The position numbers and the translations under genes are program-made. The notes under the pieces are model-generated. The model had not been told where the DNA came from, did not search any database, and saw nothing but the letters and a program-made list of their open reading frames with translations. A DNA stretch of 64,000 nucleotides from CAIQPV01 sp963719855 (lineage in GTDB: Bacteria; Pseudomonadota; Gammaproteobacteria; Burkholderiales; Gallionellaceae): assembly GCA_963719855.1 (NCBI GenBank), contig CAVRDK010000005.1:62001-126000 (forward strand), read 5' to 3'. Positions 17,598-26,260 of the stretch are shown here, one piece after another. Every line of letters begins with the position of its first letter. Positions within the stretch are counted from its first letter, which is position 1.

Positions 17598-17610
17598 GAC
17601 AGAGTGAGCG

Positions 17611-17691
17611 TGTAGCTGGTTGCCGGTAGCCCGTAGCAAAAACACGCGGCAAAGCCGCGCAACCTGGTTACCGGCTACAAGCTACCAGCTA
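17611..17691. repeat. Heptamer-based hairpin between narG and narH
   Basis: GTAGC-rich near-tandem units (GTAGCTGGTTGCCGGTAGC) are followed by an inverted copy (GGTTACCGGCTACAAGCTACC), with an inner GCGGC-AAA-GCCGC hairpin. The same design, with variant units, is found at 35991, 59810 and 61031. It lies within the nar operon and could attenuate or stabilise mRNA. Confidence 0.6.
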
Positions 17692-17712
17692 AAGTATTTA
17701 GGAGAAAGAAAA

Positions 17713-19260
17713 ATGAAAGTCAGAGCTCAATTTGCATTTGTCTTCAATCTGGACAAGTGTATCGGTTGCCACACATGCTCGGTGACCTGCAAAAACGTGT
17801 GGACCAACCGTAAGGGTGTGGAATACGTCTGGTTCAATAATGTCGAGTCCAAACCCGGCATCGGCTACCCGAAGCAATGGGCGAACCAGGAAGTATGGAA
17901 CGGCGGTTGGACTCTGGTCGACGGCAAGCTGCAGTTGAAGTCCGGAGGTCGCGTATCGAAGCTGATGAACATCTTCGCCAACCCGGATATGCCGGAAATC
18001 GACGACTACTACGAGCCGTTTACCTTCAACTATGCGCGCCTGCAAAATGCGCCGTTGTCGGAGGCTGCGCCGACCGCACGCCCGATCTCGCAGATTGACG
18101 GCAGTTCAATGGAAAAAATCCACTGGGGGCCGAACTGGGAAGATGACCTCGCGGGCGAATACGCGAAGCGTAGCAAAGATAAAGATATGGACGGCATCCA
18201 GAAGGAAATGTACGGCCAGTTCGAAAACACTTTCCACATGTACCTGCCGCGCATCTGTAACCACTGTCTGAACCCCGCATGCGTGGCGGCATGCCCTTCA
18301 GGTTCCATCTACAAGCGCGAGGAAGATGGCATCGTGCTGGTGGATCAGGACAAGTGCCGGGGCTGGCGTATGTGCGTCAGCTCCTGCCCGTACAAGAAGG
18401 TGTTCTACAACTGGGAATCGGGCAAGGCTGAGAAGTGCATCGGCTGCTATCCGCGCGTCGAATCGGGCATGCCGACGGTATGCTCCGAGTCCTGCGTCGG
18501 TCGCATCCGTTACAACGGCATTATGCTCTATGACGCCGACAAGATCGAAGAGTTGGCCAGCATGCCGGACACGCAGGACTTGTATCAGGCGCAGTGCGAC
18601 ATCTTCCTCGACCCCAACGACCCGGAAGTAATCGCAGCCGCGCGACGCGACGGTATCAATGAAGACTGGATCATCGCTGCGCAGAAATCGCCCATCTACA
18701 AAATGGCCATCGAATGGAAAATCGCTTTCCCGATGCATCCAGAGTTCCGCACGCTGCCGATGGTGTGGTATGTGCCGCCGCTGTCGCCTGTGCAATCGCA
18801 GATTGACCAAGGGAATCTGCCGGTTGGCCCGGACGGCGCGATCCCACTTTCTGGCACGATGCGCCTGCCGATCAAGTATCTCGCCAACCTGCTTACCGCA
18901 GGCAAGGAAGCACCAATCGAACTGGCATTGAACCGCCTCATTGCCATGCGCAGTTATCAGCGTTCGGTGCATGTGGAAGGCAAGGCCGATCTACGGGCGC
19001 TGGATACAGTCGGGCTGACGGAAGATCAGGCTAAGGAGATGTACCGCTACCTCGCCATCGCTAACTACGAAGATCGTTTCGTGATTCCGACCGGACACGC
19101 CGAAGTCAGGCTGGAAGATTTCTATGCCTATCAGGGACAGAACGGTTTTACTTTCGGCAATGATTCCTCGCAAGGCATCAGCGGCAATTCATTGTTTCCA
19201 GAGCGTCGCAAGGAATCGGTCGAATCGCTCGAACCGCCCATTTCTGCCGACGAGCGCTAG
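17713..19260 (+). CDS. narH: Respiratory nitrate reductase beta subunit
   Basis: 515 aa from the ATG at 17713, with GGAGAAAG upstream; the longer frame from 17620 runs through the repeat and is unlikely. Four Cys groups: CIGCHTCSVTC, CNHCLNPACVAAC, CRGWRMCVSSC and CIGCYP with the distal Cys residues in TVCSESC. The Trp in CRGWRMC replaces a Cys and marks the [3Fe-4S] cluster. The subunit passes electrons from NarI to NarG. The stop codon at 19260 is 6 bp before narJ. Confidence 0.97.
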   Translation: MKVRAQFAFVFNLDKCIGCHTCSVTCKNVWTNRKGVEYVWFNNVESKPGIGYPKQWANQEVWNGGWTLVDGKLQLKSGGRVSKLMNIFANPDMPEIDDYYEPFTFNYARLQNAPLSEAAPTARPISQIDGSSMEKIHWGPNWEDDLAGEYAKRSKDKDMDGIQKEMYGQFENTFHMYLPRICNHCLNPACVAACPSGSIYKREEDGIVLVDQDKCRGWRMCVSSCPYKKVFYNWESGKAEKCIGCYPRVESGMPTVCSESCVGRIRYNGIMLYDADKIEELASMPDTQDLYQAQCDIFLDPNDPEVIAAARRDGINEDWIIAAQKSPIYKMAIEWKIAFPMHPEFRTLPMVWYVPPLSPVQSQIDQGNLPVGPDGAIPLSGTMRLPIKYLANLLTAGKEAPIELALNRLIAMRSYQRSVHVEGKADLRALDTVGLTEDQAKEMYRYLAIANYEDRFVIPTGHAEVRLEDFYAYQGQNGFTFGNDSSQGISGNSLFPERRKESVESLEPPISADER

Positions 19261-19266
19261 GAGGAG

Positions 19267-19794
19267 ATGAATATGTTGTTCTACAAAGTTCTTTCTGCGC
19301 TGCTGGAGTATCCCAGCGCGGAACTCAAGGCGGCATTGCCGGAAATCCAGGTCATGCTGGCCGCTGATGCTTCTATTGAAGATGATGAACGTGCGGTGCT
19401 GGGGAAATTTCTGCGCTGGCTGGGAGAGTCTGATTTGACCGAACTGCAAGCAGGCTATGTGCAGACATTCGATCTTACCCCGGAGCACAGCCTGCACCTG
19501 ACCCACCACCTGTTCGGCGACGATAAGGGGCGCGGCCCGGCGCTGATCGACTTAACCGAGTACTACAAGGATTATGGCCTGCAAGCCGATGAGCGCGAGT
19601 TGCCAGATTACCTGCCGATGATTCTGGAATTTGCTTCCACCCTGGAAAAAGTCGAGGCACAGGTATTTCTTAACGAGACGGTGAAGGTGCTAACGCAGCT
19701 TGCCGCTAATCTGGAAAAGGCAGGCAGTACCTATGCGCCGCTGCTGCGCCTAATTGAAAGTCGCGGGGGCTTGATGACCCGCTTGGCTGCTTAA
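19267..19794 (+). CDS. narJ: Nitrate reductase assembly chaperone (delta subunit)
   Basis: 175 aa with an AGGAGGAG site directly upstream. NarJ/TorD-type all-helical chaperone that holds apo-NarGH for Mo cofactor and cluster insertion. Diagnostic segments are SALLEYPSAEL, YVQTFDLTPEHSLHL and ELPDYLPMILEF. It is about 60 residues shorter at the C-terminus than E. coli NarJ; the stop is real in that narI follows after 10 bp. Short NarJ forms exist, so function is likely kept. Confidence 0.93.
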   Translation: MNMLFYKVLSALLEYPSAELKAALPEIQVMLAADASIEDDERAVLGKFLRWLGESDLTELQAGYVQTFDLTPEHSLHLTHHLFGDDKGRGPALIDLTEYYKDYGLQADERELPDYLPMILEFASTLEKVEAQVFLNETVKVLTQLAANLEKAGSTYAPLLRLIESRGGLMTRLAA

Positions 19795-19804
19795 GGAGAA
19801 TGAT

Positions 19805-20503
19805 ATGGATCTGCACAATTTGATTTTCGGGGTTTATCCCTATGTGGCAACAACTGTATTCCTGCTTGGTTCCTGGATACGTTTCGATCACGAGCAATAC
19901 ACTTGGAAGAGTGATTCCAGCCAACTCCTGTCGAAACCCTATATGCGTTTTGCCAGCAATGCCTTCCATATTGGCGTACTTGGTTTGTTCGGTGGCCATG
20001 TGGTTGGCTTGCTGACTCCACATGAAATCTTTCAAGGTATCGGGGTCGGGGACATGGCCCACCAATGGTTAGCCATCATTGCCGGCAGTCTGTTCGGCCT
20101 GCTATGCCTGACCGGGGCCGTGACACTATGGTTACGGCGCTTATTCAATAACAGGGTGCGTGCCGCCTCGCGCTGGATGGACATCAATATTCTGGGGTGG
20201 TTGGCGCTTACGGCGGCGGTAGGTCTGTCCACTATTCCGGTTTCCATTGGCCATGCCACAAGTGGCAATCCCGACGTAATGCTTGTCCTGGCAGAATGGG
20301 TACAAAGCATCATTTACCTGCACCCTAATCCGGATTTGATGCGTGGCATGGGCGCAATCTACAAGCTGCACTTGTTCTTGGGGATGTCGGTATTCCTGTT
20401 TTTCCCTTTTACCCGTCTGGTGCATGTATGGAGCGCGCCGTTCGCCTATCTGGCTCGGCCTTATCAGCTCGTGCGCACCAAGCGGAAAATGAAGAATGTG
20501 TAA
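19805..20503 (+). CDS. narI: Respiratory nitrate reductase gamma subunit (cytochrome b)
   Basis: 232 aa with five membrane helices. It oxidises quinol and carries two b hemes. The conserved His pairs are seen in FHIGVLGLFGGHVVG (helix 2) and in LHLFLGMSVFLFF followed by TRLVHVW (helix 5), matching E. coli NarI. It is the last gene of narGHJI. Downstream, GGGGGTATCA (20507) and TGATACCCC (20587) could pair over a long loop, but no clear terminator was seen. Confidence 0.96.
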   Translation: MDLHNLIFGVYPYVATTVFLLGSWIRFDHEQYTWKSDSSQLLSKPYMRFASNAFHIGVLGLFGGHVVGLLTPHEIFQGIGVGDMAHQWLAIIAGSLFGLLCLTGAVTLWLRRLFNNRVRAASRWMDINILGWLALTAAVGLSTIPVSIGHATSGNPDVMLVLAEWVQSIIYLHPNPDLMRGMGAIYKLHLFLGMSVFLFFPFTRLVHVWSAPFAYLARPYQLVRTKRKMKNV

Positions 20504-20617
20504 TTAGGGGGTATCAAATTGCGGCTTTGCCAATTGTAAATCTCGCGACAGCCGCAGGGTCGGGTCTATTGAAAGTTTAACTGCCCTGATACCCCATCGG
20601 ACTTCTCTTCGCCTTTG

Positions 20618-20680
20618 CTAGTGACAACTCCGCATTAGCGTTAGCTAATAGCGGATTGTCTGCCTTTGGTATAATCGCAT
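20618..20680 (+). promoter_or_regulatory. Hairpin-plus-promoter repeat, copy 1 (upstream of holC)
   Basis: Contains a near-palindrome (TCCGCATTAGC / GCTAATAGCGGA) directly followed by an extended -10 sequence TGGTATAAT (TATAAT at 20670-20675). About 85% of the 62 bp is repeated at 21546-21608 inside the next transcription unit. Probably the holC promoter, 32 bp before the GTG start. Confidence 0.6.
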
Positions 20681-20707
20681 GATTATTCACCAACCGCGTT
20701 TCCATCA

Positions 20708-21148
20708 GTGACCAAGATTCGCTTCTATACCGGCTCGACAGACAAGCTGCGCACCGCCTGCCAGTTGAGTCACAAGGCGATGCAAAGCGGCCTGCGCGTT
20801 CTGCTACACACGCCGGATGAGGCTATCACCGAGGCAATAGATAAGCTGCTATGGCATTACCCGATCACCGCCTTCATCCCGCATTGCCGCAGCCATGAAC
20901 ACGCGGCGCAGGAAATGCCAGTGGTAGTCGGACACGATGCGGATGCACTGCCGCACCACGAGTTGCTGATTTCGCTGCATTCCGTCACCCCGCCCTTTTT
21001 TAGCCGCTTCGAGCACCTTGTCGAGATCGTTGGACTAGAGGAGGAAGACAAGCGGCTGGGGCGTGAGCGTTACAAGTTTTACAAGGATCGCGGCTACGAA
21101 CTGCACCACTTTGACCTGAGCAAAAACGAAGGACGCGACAGTGAGTAA
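20708..21148 (+). CDS. holC: DNA polymerase III chi subunit
   Basis: 146 aa from a GTG start. HolC links the clamp loader to SSB. Family features are TKIRFYTGSTDKLRTACQL at the N-terminus and the Pro/His-rich middle (MPVVVGHDADALPHHELLIS). The stop codon overlaps the next frame's GTG by 8 bp. The holC-valS order is usual in Betaproteobacteria. Confidence 0.9.
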   Translation: MTKIRFYTGSTDKLRTACQLSHKAMQSGLRVLLHTPDEAITEAIDKLLWHYPITAFIPHCRSHEHAAQEMPVVVGHDADALPHHELLISLHSVTPPFFSRFEHLVEIVGLEEEDKRLGRERYKFYKDRGYELHHFDLSKNEGRDSE

Positions 21149-21698
21149 ACAAAGTGGCGACATACAGTCGGATCGGCATATGTCGGACAACAGCATTCCG
21201 GTACTGACCGAAGTAGTGGGTGAGGATATCAAAATTCCTACCCTGACCGAGATCATAAATGAAGAAGCCCAAACGCTTATTGCGCAAGTTGCTGCGCCCG
21301 TTTCGCTGACCGATCCAATTCCATTGTCCGATATGGAATGCCAGCGCATCGCGGCACAAATTGCGCCGCAACTGGAAAAGTTGCTGCGCGACAAACTTCT
21401 TGATCGCGCAGCCGAAGGGTTTGCCACGCAGTTTGAAGCGCTATGGCAAGAAGCATGGCGCGAGGCGCAAGCCGGTTTACCCGGACTGATTCGCGCCCAG
21501 CTTGTCATTCTCCCTGCACAGCCGCAAGCCGCATCTGCCGCAACTGGTAGTGTCAATTCCGCATCTGCTTTAGCTGATAGCGGATTGCCTGCCTTTGGTA
21601 TAATCGCGCCCCTTTCCGCAACGCCGGAAACACCAAAACCAGAAACACAAGAACCGAATATGCCTGAGTCAAACTTGCCCAAACCAAACACGATCACA
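21141..21698 (+). CDS. Unrecognised protein segment fused in frame ahead of ValRS
   Basis: A GTG start overlapping the holC stop opens a frame that has no stop before valS, giving a combined 1125 aa product. The first 130 residues (IPVLTEVVGEDIKIPTLTEI, then a helical MECQRIAAQIAPQLEKLLRD region) resemble the small, poorly conserved proteins encoded between holC and valS in some Betaproteobacteria. Residues about 135-186 are low-complexity, rich in Ala, Ser, Pro and Thr, and are partly encoded by a repeat that also carries a promoter-like sequence (21546-21608). It may be a separate small protein that lost its stop, or a genuine N-terminal extension of ValRS. I do not recognise a function. 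Confidence 0.5.
21546..21608 (+). promoter_or_regulatory. Hairpin-plus-promoter repeat, copy 2 (inside frame, upstream of valS)
   Basis: Second copy of the 20618 element: dyad CCGCATCTGC / GCTGATAGCGG and the same extended -10 TGGTATAAT (TATAAT 21599-21604). It lies 95 bp before the conserved ValRS start, so valS may have its own promoter here even though the reading frame passes through. Confidence 0.55.
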
Positions 21699-24518
21699 AT
21701 GGAACTCGCAAAAAGCTTTGAGCCTAAAGCTATCGAAGCGCACTGGTATCCAAAGTGGGAGGACTCCGGCTATTTTCAGGCCGGACTCGACACGTCGAAG
21801 AAAGAAAATTTCTGCATCCAACTTCCCCCTCCGAATGTCACCGGTACGTTACACATGGGGCATGGCTTCAATCAGACTTTGATGGATGCGCTTACGCGCT
21901 ACCACCGCATGAAGGGTGATAACACGCTGTGGCAGCCGGGTACCGACCATGCGGGCATTGCCACGCAAATCGTGGTGGAACGCCAGTTGAATGCAAAAGG
22001 TATAACCCGCCACGACTTGGGGCGCGAAAAGTTTCTGGAGAAGGTGTGGGAGTGGAAAGAAGAATCCGGCTCCACTATCACCCGCCAGATGCGCCGCCTC
22101 GGCACTTCGCCGGACTGGTCGCGGGAGCGCTTCACCATGGATGCCGGACTGTCGAAGATCGTCACCGAAACCTTTGTGCGCCTGTATAACGAGGGACTCA
22201 TCTATCGCGGGAAACGCCTGGTTAACTGGGATCCGGTGCTGGGCACGGCGGTGTCCGACCTTGAAGTGGTGTCGCAGGAAGAAGACGGTAACATGTGGCA
22301 CATCGCCTATCCGCTGGCAACTGGCGTGGGCGCGCTGATCGTCGCCACCACCCGCCCCGAGACACTGCTCGGCGACGTTGCCGTGGCGGTGCATCCCAAG
22401 GATGCACGCTACAAGCACCTGATCGGCCAGAAACTGAAGCTGCCGCTCACCGACCGTACCATCCCCATCATTGCCGACGAGTATGTGGATCCGGCCTTCG
22501 GCACCGGTTGCGTGAAAATTACTCCGGCACATGATTTCAACGACTATGCGATGGGGCAGCGGCATGGTCTCACGCCGATCAGCATTTTCACGCTGGACGC
22601 GAAGATCAACGAGCATGCGCCTGCCGCATACCAAGGGCTGGATCGCTTTGAAGCGCGCAAGCAAATTCTCGCCGATCTGGAAGAACAGAAGCTGCTCGCC
22701 GCTACCAAGCCGCACAAGCTGATGGTGCCGCGCGGTGATCGTACTCACACGGTAATCGAGCCCATGCTCACTGACCAGTGGTTCGTGGCGATGAGCGAAC
22801 CTGGAAAAGATGGCAAGTCCATCACCGCACAGGCGCTGGAAGCCGTGGCTTCCGGCGAGATCAAGTTTCACCCGGAGAATTGGGTCAACACCTACAACCA
22901 GTGGTTAAACAACATTCAGGACTGGTGCATCTCGCGGCAGTTGTGGTGGGGGCATCAGATTCCGGCATGGTTCGGCGACGATGGGCGCTTCTATGTCGCG
23001 CACGACGAGGCCGAGGCCATACAACTCGCGGCAAAGGATGGCTACACCGGCAATTTGAAACGCGACGACGACGTACTCGACACCTGGTTCTCGTCCGCGC
23101 TGTGGCCGTTCTCCACATTGGACTGGACACCGGAATATCCGGCGAAATCCAACCCGGCGCTCGATCTTTACCTGCCCTCCACGGTGCTGGTCACCGGCTT
23201 CGACATCATCTTCTTCTGGGTTGCGCGCATGGTGATGATGACCAAACACATCACTGGCAAGATTCCATTCAGGGATGTGTACGTGCACGGCCTGATCCGC
23301 GATGCGGAAGGACACAAAATGTCCAAGTCCAAGGGAAATGTTTTAGACCCGATAGACTTGATCGACGGCATCGGCATCGAGGAACTGGTGAAGAAACGCA
23401 CCACCGGGCTGATGAATCCGAATGACGCGCCAAAAATCGAGAAACGCACGCGCAAGGAATTCCCGGAAGGCATCCCCGCGTTTGGCACCGATGCGCTGCG
23501 CTTCACCTTCGCCTCGCTCGCCTCGCCCGGACGCGACATCAAATTCGATATGCAGCGCTGCGATGGCTATCGCAATTTCTGCAACAAGCTGTGGAATGCC
23601 ACCCGCTTTGTCTTGATGAATTGCGAAGGGCAAGATGTCGGATTGGATGAAAGTTTGCCGCTGGAATTTTCCGCTGCCGACAAATGGGTGATCGGCATGT
23701 TGCAACAGGCTGAAGCCGAAATGGCAAAACACTTTGCCGACTACCGTTTCGACATGGCCGCGCGCACGGTTTACGAGCTGGTGTGGGACACCTATTGCGA
23801 CTGGTATGTGGAACTGGCGAAGGTGCAGATCGCCAACGGCAACGAGAAGGAACAGCGCGCCACGCGGCGTACGCTGGTGCGGGTGCTGGAAGCCATGCTG
23901 CGCATGGCTCATCCTATCATCCCGTTCATTACCGAAGAGTTGTGGCAGAAGGTCGCGCCGCTTGCGGGGAAAGTTCCCTCCCATGATAAGGGGAGGGCGG
24001 AGGGAGGGGTTTCCATCATGTTGCAAGCCTATCCGCAAGCCAAGCCCAGCCTGATAGACCAAGCCGCACTGGATCACATCAGCCTATTGCAGGAAATGAT
24101 CAATGCTTGCCGCAAGCTGCGCAGCGAGATGAACCTGTCGCCCGCGCAACGAGTGCCGCTGCTGTCCGCAGGCGATGCCGCCACGTTGCGCGCTTGCGCG
24201 CCCTATCTGCAAGCGCTGGCGAAGTTGAGCGAAGTCAGCGTTCAGGATGAGCTACCGGATACCGATGCACCGGTCGCCATCGTCGGCAATTTCAGGCTGA
24301 TGCTGAAAGTCGAAATAGATGTGGTCGCCGAACGTGAACGCCTGGACAAGGAGATTATCCGTCTGTCCGGTGAAATCACCAAAGCACAAGCCAAGCTCGG
24401 CAATGCCAGCTTCGTCGAGCGTGCTCCCGCTGCGGTGGTGGAACAGGAGCGCAAGCGCCTGGACGATTTTGGCACCATGCTGATGCAATTGCAGGCGCAG
24501 CGGGGAAGATTGGGTTAA
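21699..24518 (+). CDS. valS: Valyl-tRNA synthetase
   Basis: 939 aa when counted from the ATG at 21699 (MELAKSFEPKAIEAHWYPKW), where homology to ValRS begins. Class I motifs are HMGH (near residue 52) and KMSKSKGN (near 540); the editing domain, anticodon domain and a C-terminal coiled coil are present. Charges tRNA-Val. No Shine-Dalgarno sequence is visible at 21699, and the frame is open back to 21141, so translation could begin upstream. Residues about 758-773 (GKVPSHDKGRAEGGV) look like an in-frame repeat insertion in the anticodon-binding region. The stop lies within the arm of a large palindrome. Confidence 0.93.
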   Translation: MELAKSFEPKAIEAHWYPKWEDSGYFQAGLDTSKKENFCIQLPPPNVTGTLHMGHGFNQTLMDALTRYHRMKGDNTLWQPGTDHAGIATQIVVERQLNAKGITRHDLGREKFLEKVWEWKEESGSTITRQMRRLGTSPDWSRERFTMDAGLSKIVTETFVRLYNEGLIYRGKRLVNWDPVLGTAVSDLEVVSQEEDGNMWHIAYPLATGVGALIVATTRPETLLGDVAVAVHPKDARYKHLIGQKLKLPLTDRTIPIIADEYVDPAFGTGCVKITPAHDFNDYAMGQRHGLTPISIFTLDAKINEHAPAAYQGLDRFEARKQILADLEEQKLLAATKPHKLMVPRGDRTHTVIEPMLTDQWFVAMSEPGKDGKSITAQALEAVASGEIKFHPENWVNTYNQWLNNIQDWCISRQLWWGHQIPAWFGDDGRFYVAHDEAEAIQLAAKDGYTGNLKRDDDVLDTWFSSALWPFSTLDWTPEYPAKSNPALDLYLPSTVLVTGFDIIFFWVARMVMMTKHITGKIPFRDVYVHGLIRDAEGHKMSKSKGNVLDPIDLIDGIGIEELVKKRTTGLMNPNDAPKIEKRTRKEFPEGIPAFGTDALRFTFASLASPGRDIKFDMQRCDGYRNFCNKLWNATRFVLMNCEGQDVGLDESLPLEFSAADKWVIGMLQQAEAEMAKHFADYRFDMAARTVYELVWDTYCDWYVELAKVQIANGNEKEQRATRRTLVRVLEAMLRMAHPIIPFITEELWQKVAPLAGKVPSHDKGRAEGGVSIMLQAYPQAKPSLIDQAALDHISLLQEMINACRKLRSEMNLSPAQRVPLLSAGDAATLRACAPYLQALAKLSEVSVQDELPDTDAPVAIVGNFRLMLKVEIDVVAERERLDKEIIRLSGEITKAQAKLGNASFVERAPAAVVEQERKRLDDFGTMLMQLQAQRGRLG
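23970..24013. repeat. In-frame GC-rich repeat-like insertion within valS
   Basis: CCCTCCC and GGGGAGGG / GGGAGGGG blocks resemble the intergenic C/G-rich palindromes of this window. It adds roughly 10 residues between KVAPLAG and SIMLQAYPQ, which are adjacent in other ValRS proteins as far as I can recall. Confidence 0.45.
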
Positions 24519-24679
24519 ACCCAAAAAGTTCATTAGAACTGGCTTTGTCCCTTCCCCCTCTCAGGGGGAAGGTTAGGATGGGGGTAGAGCAGTTGGAATG
24601 CCGCGTTTCTACCCCCTCCCTAGCCCTCTCCCTGCAAGGGGGAGGGGATATTTGGCCTAATGAATTTTTGGGTTAAACC
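24513..24679. repeat. Compound palindrome between valS and mutY (C/G-rich repeat inside larger inverted repeat)
   Basis: Outer arms GGTTAAACCCAAAAAGTTCA (from 24513) and the inverse near 24656-24679 pair with only two or three differences. Inside (24549-24648) are CTTCCCCCT...AGGGGGAAGG and CCCCCTCCC...GGGGGAGGGG blocks separated by TTAGGATGGGGGTAGA and TTTCTACCCCC. The same inner element is found at 51032 (in purL) and 63169, with a partial copy at 31792. The outer arm includes the valS stop codon and could act as its transcript end. Confidence 0.75.
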
Positions 24680-24765
24680 TACAACTGGTGGTCTACTAAA
24701 CATGACGTGCAAAGTATTGCCAAATTCATGCAACACAAACACAGCAATAAGTTAACCGGGTTTTG

Positions 24766-25824
24766 GTGATTACTTTTTCCACGCGCATCATCAATTGGCA
24801 ACGCCAGCATGGCCGCCACGGACTGCCGTGGCAGGGCGCGGATGCTTACCGTGTGTGGTTGTCCGAGATCATGCTGCAACAGACGCAAGTTGCCACGGTC
24901 ATCCCTTATTACCAGCGCTTTGTCGCGCGCTTCCCTGATGTTGCCGCACTGGCGGCGGCAAGCGAAGATGAGGTGCTGGCACACTGGAGCGGTCTGGGCT
25001 ATTACTCGCGGGCGCGCAATTTGTTCCGCGCCGCGCTGCTCATCATGCAGCTGCATGATGGAAAATTTCCGCATCGCTTCGATGATATCTGCGCACTGCC
25101 CGGCATAGGCCGCTCTACTGCCGCAGCTATCAGCGCCCTGGCATTTCATGAACGGCACGCGATTCTCGATGGCAATGTCAAGCGCGTGCTGGCGCGCTAT
25201 TGCGCCATCGAAGGTTACACCGGCGAGAAAAAAATTGAGGCGCAACTCTGGCAGCAGGCGGAAGCGTTGTTGCCGCCGCGTGACATCGCCACTTACACGC
25301 AGGGTTTGATGGATTTGGGTGCGCAGTTGTGTACTCGCGGCAAGCCGCGATGTGAGGTCTGCCCGCTGCGGGGCGATTGTGCGGCGCACATGCGCGGGCT
25401 GGTCGCACAATTGCCCACCCCGCGTCCGCGCAAGGTGCTGCCGGAAAAACACAGCACTTTCCTGTTGTTGCTCAATGGCTCCGACATTCTGCTGGAGAAA
25501 CGCCCCGGCAGCGGCATCTGGGGCGGCCTGTGGTGTCCGCCGCAACTGGATGAAGGGCAGGATGTTGCCGCCTACTGCGCGCAACGCTTCGGTGTAGATG
25601 TGGCTTGGGCAATGGCATTGCCGGTGTTCTCGCACACTTTCACCCATTTCAAATTGCATATCGCGCCGCTGGTAATGCAGGTCGTATGCAAATCCAGACA
25701 GATGCAGGAGCCGGGCAGGGTGTGGCTGGATGTGGATGATGCCTTGCGCGCCGCCATTCCAACGCCGGTGCGCAAGCTGTTGCAGGCGTTACTCAAATAT
25801 CCTGAAACATCCGGGCTAGCATGA
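24766..25824 (+). CDS. mutY: A/G-specific adenine DNA glycosylase
   Basis: 352 aa from a GTG start (a TTG precedes it). Removes adenine opposite 8-oxoguanine. Shows the HhH motif LPGIGRSTAAAI, catalytic Glu in WLSEIMLQQTQV, Asp in ILDGNVKRV, the [4Fe-4S] motif C-x6-C-x2-C-x5-C (CTRGKPRCEVCPLRGDC), and a C-terminal NUDIX-like 8-oxoG recognition domain. Its end overlaps the convergent small membrane protein gene by 9 bp. Confidence 0.95.
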   Translation: MITFSTRIINWQRQHGRHGLPWQGADAYRVWLSEIMLQQTQVATVIPYYQRFVARFPDVAALAAASEDEVLAHWSGLGYYSRARNLFRAALLIMQLHDGKFPHRFDDICALPGIGRSTAAAISALAFHERHAILDGNVKRVLARYCAIEGYTGEKKIEAQLWQQAEALLPPRDIATYTQGLMDLGAQLCTRGKPRCEVCPLRGDCAAHMRGLVAQLPTPRPRKVLPEKHSTFLLLLNGSDILLEKRPGSGIWGGLWCPPQLDEGQDVAAYCAQRFGVDVAWAMALPVFSHTFTHFKLHIAPLVMQVVCKSRQMQEPGRVWLDVDDALRAAIPTPVRKLLQALLKYPETSGLA

Positions 25825-26214
25825 GATTTTCAGCATCACCAGCCCGATGCTCCCAAGGGCCGCCGTGACAATAACAAACCAGAAAAGGGAGCTGGATTTG
25901 TGCGGAATGCCTTGCTTCTTGTTATCAAAATAGTTGAATACTTCGCCCAGCGCCAGCATTCCACCGAAGACGAAGAACAGAAGGATGTTAAACATCAGGT
26001 AGGCGCTCATGTTGCTGGCATCAAAGCAGCTTCTCATGCTCATCATGTCGAAATTGATCAGCATCATCGCGGCAGCCACTAGGAATCCCACTACCGTCGC
26101 ACCGACGGCGACGATGCCCCAGAATTCCCGTGTGCACATCATGGTGATCCACTCGTCAAGCGTGCGTGCGATGGAGTCCACCATTCGATCCAGCCAGCTT
26201 TTGTGTTGCAACAT
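25816..26214 (-). CDS. Small membrane protein of unknown function
   Basis: 132 aa with GGAGAG upstream of the ATG. Three hydrophobic segments: about 33-53 (FWGIVAVGATVVGFLVAAAM), 70-90 (AYLMFNILLFFVFGGMLALG) and 108-130. A Cys-containing loop (SMRSCFDASN) lies between the first two and a Cys ends the protein. I do not recognise the family. It is convergent with mutY and is followed, in the same orientation, by no obvious partner; tyrS lies 46 bp upstream of it in the other direction of reading. Confidence 0.7.
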   Translation of the reverse strand: MLQHKSWLDRMVDSIARTLDEWITMMCTREFWGIVAVGATVVGFLVAAAMMLINFDMMSMRSCFDASNMSAYLMFNILLFFVFGGMLALGEVFNYFDNKKQGIPHKSSSLFWFVIVTAALGSIGLVMLKISC

Positions 26215-26260
26215 GACTCTCCTAAAATAACCCGCTATTAAATTCTATGGCTATGCAACG

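Noticed and set aside
20507..20595. GGGGGTATCA / TGATACCCC pair after narI as terminator
   Set aside because: The loop of about 70 bp and lack of a T-run make a terminator unlikely; possible chance pairing.
21849..22871. Long minus-strand frame opposite valS
   Set aside because: Antisense shadow of a conserved synthetase; no domain or ribosome site.
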